From: an uncultured Rhodobacterales bacterium
GTDB taxonomy: Bacteria > Pseudomonadota > Alphaproteobacteria > Rhodobacterales > Rhodobacteraceae
Assembly: GCA_903845215.1 (NCBI GenBank)
Contig: CAIMWI010000042.1
Coordinates: forward strand, 22,994 to 86,993
DNA: 64,000 nt
Direction of reading: 5' to 3'
The translations under genes and the position numbers were made by a program. The notes below the pieces were generated by a model. It had not been told where the DNA came from. It searched no databases and worked only from the letters and a program-made list of their open reading frames with translations. The first letter of the stretch is position 1, and the number at the start of each line of letters is the position of its first letter. Shown here piece after piece: positions 61,762-64,000 of the stretch.

Positions 61762-61973
61762 GCCGCACCCCCTTTCAGGTAGGCGCGTACATCTTCGATA
61801 CGCCAACGGCGGGTCTGAGGGCCGATAGCAACTGGTCGGGGCAAGCGCCCCGCCTGTACGTCTCGCCATAGGCTGGCGCGGCTTCGGCCAGCGAGTAGGG
61901 AGATTTCCTTTGCTGAAACCAGCGCCTCGGGTGGCAGGCTGGTTAATATCTCAAGTCTGTGCGGGTTGGCCAC
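61758..61973 (-). CDS. AlpA-type excisionase/transcriptional regulator
   Basis: A 71-residue MerR-like HTH protein. ALVSAKEISLLAGRSRASLWRDVQAGRLPRPVAIG and RRWRIEDVRAYL match the AlpA/phage excisionase pattern. AlpA proteins control integrase expression or direct excision of P4-type islands. It is transcribed away from the integrase gene's 3' end in the same direction and heads the maintenance operon. Confidence 0.88.
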   Translation of the reverse strand: MANPHRLEILTSLPPEALVSAKEISLLAGRSRASLWRDVQAGRLPRPVAIGPQTRRWRIEDVRAYLKGGAA

Positions 61974-62051
61974 GGTGTCCTCCGGGTTAATCAGGATGAT
62001 ACCAGCCGTACCAGCTTAACAATCGTTTGCCCTGGGGAGGAAATGGGAGCG

Positions 62052-63656
62052 CTAGTCTATTTTTAGGGCTTGTCTGGCTTGGTGCTGAAGGCTTCCGGCG
62101 AATGGAAGACCATGGGAGCGCAAGATGGCCCGAGTGGCCAAGTCAAGGTCGGGTGTCGATTTCCTATCTTCCGAGAAACCCGAAATGCTGCGTAGCACTG
62201 TTTCACGAGATGTATTCTTTGCCTCCGCTATGACTGCAGCCACATCGTACAATAGAACATGAATGTCTACCGTTGGGCGTCGACCTCGCACCGGGAGCTT
62301 GCGCCCCACTTTTTTCCGCAATTCTGAAAGTGCCGGATGCCCAAGGCCTATCTCAGCCATTGCTGAAATTGAGGCGCTGCTGTAACTGGGCAAGCTTCCG
62401 GCAATTGCTTGCTCCATGTCTTGAAGTGCCGACAAGTCTGAATGAAATATGTACAACTTTGCCATCATCAGCTTCTCCCATGCCTCCATGACGCTTCGCC
62501 GCTGCTCTAACAGGTCGGTCCGGTGATAGGCTGCCTCTACCGCGCTGCGGATCGTATGGGCCAGCGCGCGCTCGGCCAAATCGCGTGGCACTCCCGTTTC
62601 ACTGGCCCAATCCCGAAAGGATGAACGAAAGCCGTGCGCTGTGGCAACCCTTCCGGGCTCATCGCTGATCGCATTATGGTCCCTAAGAAACTTTGTAAGC
62701 GCCATGTCGGTGAGGACCTTCCCTCTGGGGGAAGGGAAGACCAAGGCGGAATTCGGGCTAATTGCCCGCCGCTGTTCCAGTATTTCCACGGCTCTGTGCG
62801 ACAGAGGCACACGGTGGCTAACCTTCGCTTTCATCCGAGTTGCTGGCACGGTCCAAGTAGCAGTGTCGAGGTCCACTTCGGCCCATGTCATACCCCGGCT
62901 CTCGCCAGAGCGAGCAGCCGTCAGGATTGTGAACTCCAACAAATGTCGGGTCACATCGTTCTTCGTGCGGACAACTCGCGTCATGAAATCTGGTACGACA
63001 CGCCAAGGCATGGCTGGGTGATGGACCTTTTGCTTAGCCGTAACGCTCTGCTTTGGTAGAAGTGTGTCGACCATGTCGACCACGTTGCCCTGTACATATC
63101 CATTGCCCCAGCACCACTTCATCACGGCATAACAGCGCTGTTTCACCCGACGCGCCGTTTCTGGTTTAGTGATCCAGATCGGGCGAATGACGTCTGCAAA
63201 GTCTGACGGCTTTAGGGTGTCAACACGCCGATGACCAATGATGGGAACCGCGTAAGTTGTTAGGGTGTTGATCCACTGATCGATGTGCTTACCGTTCGAC
63301 CAACTCGACTTGTGCTCCTCATGGACCTTAACAGCAGCCTCTTGGAAGTTCGGCAGTCGCACGCTCTGGTCAGTTTGCAAGCGCTTGCGTTCAGCCTCTT
63401 CGAGTGGGTCTAAACCGCTGACTATTTGCTTGCGCGCTGCCTGCGCGAACTCTCGCGCCTGACTGATCGAAACCTCAGGATAGGCGCCGAGCCCCATGTC
63501 GCGCCGTTTGCCTGTCTCTGGCGAGACAAAGCGCAAACGCCACTTCCCACGGCCAGCCTCAGAGCCGGGCAGCAGTTGAAGTCCGGTCACAGTCCCATCG
63601 GCAAGAGCGCCATCCGCTGGATTGATCTTTCGTGCCTTCAGTTCGGTTAGCTTCAC
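62052..63656 (-). CDS. int: P4-type tyrosine integrase with long C-terminal extension
   Basis: A protein of about 534 residues. An N-terminal arm-binding DUF4102 domain (LRFVSPETGKRRDMGLGAYPEVSISQARE) leads into a core domain and the catalytic part. The catalytic residues are Arg in TAARSGESRG, HGFRSSFRDW, Arg/His in ERALAHTIR and Tyr in AAYHRTD. About 120 residues follow the Tyr, where P4-type integrases normally stop after ~30-40. The start is uncertain: GTG 63656 has GGGA six bases upstream, while GTG 63680 has none. A candidate arm site overlaps this start region. Confidence 0.93.
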   Translation of the reverse strand: MKLTELKARKINPADGALADGTVTGLQLLPGSEAGRGKWRLRFVSPETGKRRDMGLGAYPEVSISQAREFAQAARKQIVSGLDPLEEAERKRLQTDQSVRLPNFQEAAVKVHEEHKSSWSNGKHIDQWINTLTTYAVPIIGHRRVDTLKPSDFADVIRPIWITKPETARRVKQRCYAVMKWCWGNGYVQGNVVDMVDTLLPKQSVTAKQKVHHPAMPWRVVPDFMTRVVRTKNDVTRHLLEFTILTAARSGESRGMTWAEVDLDTATWTVPATRMKAKVSHRVPLSHRAVEILEQRRAISPNSALVFPSPRGKVLTDMALTKFLRDHNAISDEPGRVATAHGFRSSFRDWASETGVPRDLAERALAHTIRSAVEAAYHRTDLLEQRRSVMEAWEKLMMAKLYIFHSDLSALQDMEQAIAGSLPSYSSASISAMAEIGLGHPALSELRKKVGRKLPVRGRRPTVDIHVLLYDVAAVIAEAKNTSRETVLRSISGFSEDRKSTPDLDLATRAILRSHGLPFAGSLQHQARQALKID

Positions 63657-63663
63657 AGTCAGT

Positions 63664-63682
63664 CCCACATCCAGCCCCACAT
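63664..63682. promoter_or_regulatory. Candidate integrase arm-type binding site, right end
   Basis: CCCACATCCAGCCCCACAT, with two CCCACAT units 12 bases apart, matches 18 of 19 bases of 51478-51496 at the left end. In the circular form the pair would flank the core, about 140 bases to one side and 56 to the other. It overlaps the upstream region of int, so it may also regulate it. Confidence 0.55.
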
Positions 63683-63822
63683 TTTTCGTGAGCTTCTATG
63701 ATAGTTGTTGAGATAGGATGAGACAAGGTTATCTTGTGACAGCAATTAAAATTGTTATATAGCATATATTTACAGGAAGTATGCCTGAGATTTCATAGTC
63801 TTAGGGAGAATTTTAGAGCGGA

Positions 63823-63837
63823 CACCCTCTCCGCCAT
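63823..63837 (+). repeat. attR core of the genomic island (15 bp)
   Basis: An exact copy of the tRNA-Ser 3' end, CACCCTCTCCGCCAT. Bases to its left do not continue the tRNA, so it is not a second tRNA gene. Confidence 0.9.
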
Positions 63838-63926
63838 AAAATATCTGAAATTTCAGTGTATCCCGTTGATAACCCTTGATAATTCCTACCCCTGTTGGGT
63901 GTGGGTAGCTTGGGGTACTGACCAAA

Positions 63927-64000
63927 TTGCAGACCAATTCGATTCCTTACACCTATGTTCGAGATGGCTACTTCTATTATTCTCGACGTGTCCCCGCTGA
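63927..64000 (+). CDS. Start of a second site-specific recombinase gene (cut by window end)
   Basis: From a TTG at 63927 the frame reads on to the window end and includes PYTYVRDGYFYYSRRVPAD. This matches the N terminus of phage integrases of the DUF6538 kind (…YYxRRVPADL). No ATG is available; a CTG at 63918 is another possible start. It lies just beyond attR and points away from the first island, so it should belong to a second element in the same tRNA locus. Confidence 0.6.
   Translation, partial: MQTNSIPYTYVRDGYFYYSRRVPA

Noticed and set aside
63815..63837. A second tRNA-Ser at the right end of the island
   Set aside because: Only the 3' 15 bases match; no anticodon or D arm precedes them. 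It is an att duplication.
63752..64000. An 82-codon frame at the right window edge
   Set aside because: The product lacks any motif, while the overlapping frame from 63927 encodes a recognisable integrase N terminus.

Overview
The window reads as alphaproteobacterial chromosome, most likely a Rhodobacterales (Roseobacter/Rhodobacteraceae) bacterium. This rests on the high G+C backbone, COQ9, a TrcR/DUF1013 regulator, the GNAT-rpmA-rplU block, carnitine and inositol-type catabolism, and the dispersed intergenic repeats. Species cannot be named from the sequence alone.

Layout. 1-9.4 kb: a partial endonuclease/exonuclease/phosphatase protein; a tightly coupled BKACE, GNAT and deacetylase-family operon with an EamA exporter; a dehydrogenase-SelD fusion; a quinone oxidoreductase with COQ9; ribosomal protein S21. 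9.4-21.9 kb: Lrp/AsnC divergent from alanine dehydrogenase; TrcR; dimethylargininase; RecR, YbaB and DnaX; flavin reductase; a MaoC-phosphotransacylase fusion; a dimethylformamidase-like protein; tRNA 2-selenouridine synthase; an ArgE-type deacylase. SelD plus MnmH gives a selenouridine route, and no selA or selB is in view. 22-32 kb: a multicopper oxidase, then a locus resembling rhizobial rhizopine (moc) catabolism. It has a dehydrogenase, a sugar-type ABC importer, a TIM-barrel isomerase, a LacI regulator, and a divergent desaturase-type oxygenase, Rieske protein and odd PanB-family enzyme.

32-37 kb: a YbbA/YbbP-type ABC system, arylesterase TesA and a GlcD-type FAD oxidase. 37.5-45.8 kb: a carnitine/gamma-butyrobetaine-type cluster with enoyl-CoA hydratase, acyl-CoA ligase, acyl-CoA dehydrogenase, SDR, L-carnitine dehydrogenase fused to a thioesterase, dehydrocarnitine-cleavage BKACE and a CdhR-like regulator. 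45.9-47.3 kb: a few small phage-like genes. 47.3-51 kb: 5-oxoprolinase PxpABC, a GNAT protein, L27 and L21.

51.3-63.8 kb: a genomic island in the 3' end of tRNA-Ser(CGA), bounded by 15-bp direct repeats. Its left half is visibly A/T-richer and carries glycosyltransferases, including a TPR-GT2-GT1 giant, and galE. An IS630 copy with a damaged active site lies in the middle. The right half is a maintenance module: wHTH protein, AEP primase-DUF3987 protein, small protein, AlpA and integrase. A second recombinase gene begins just beyond the right attachment site, so another element is probably stacked there.
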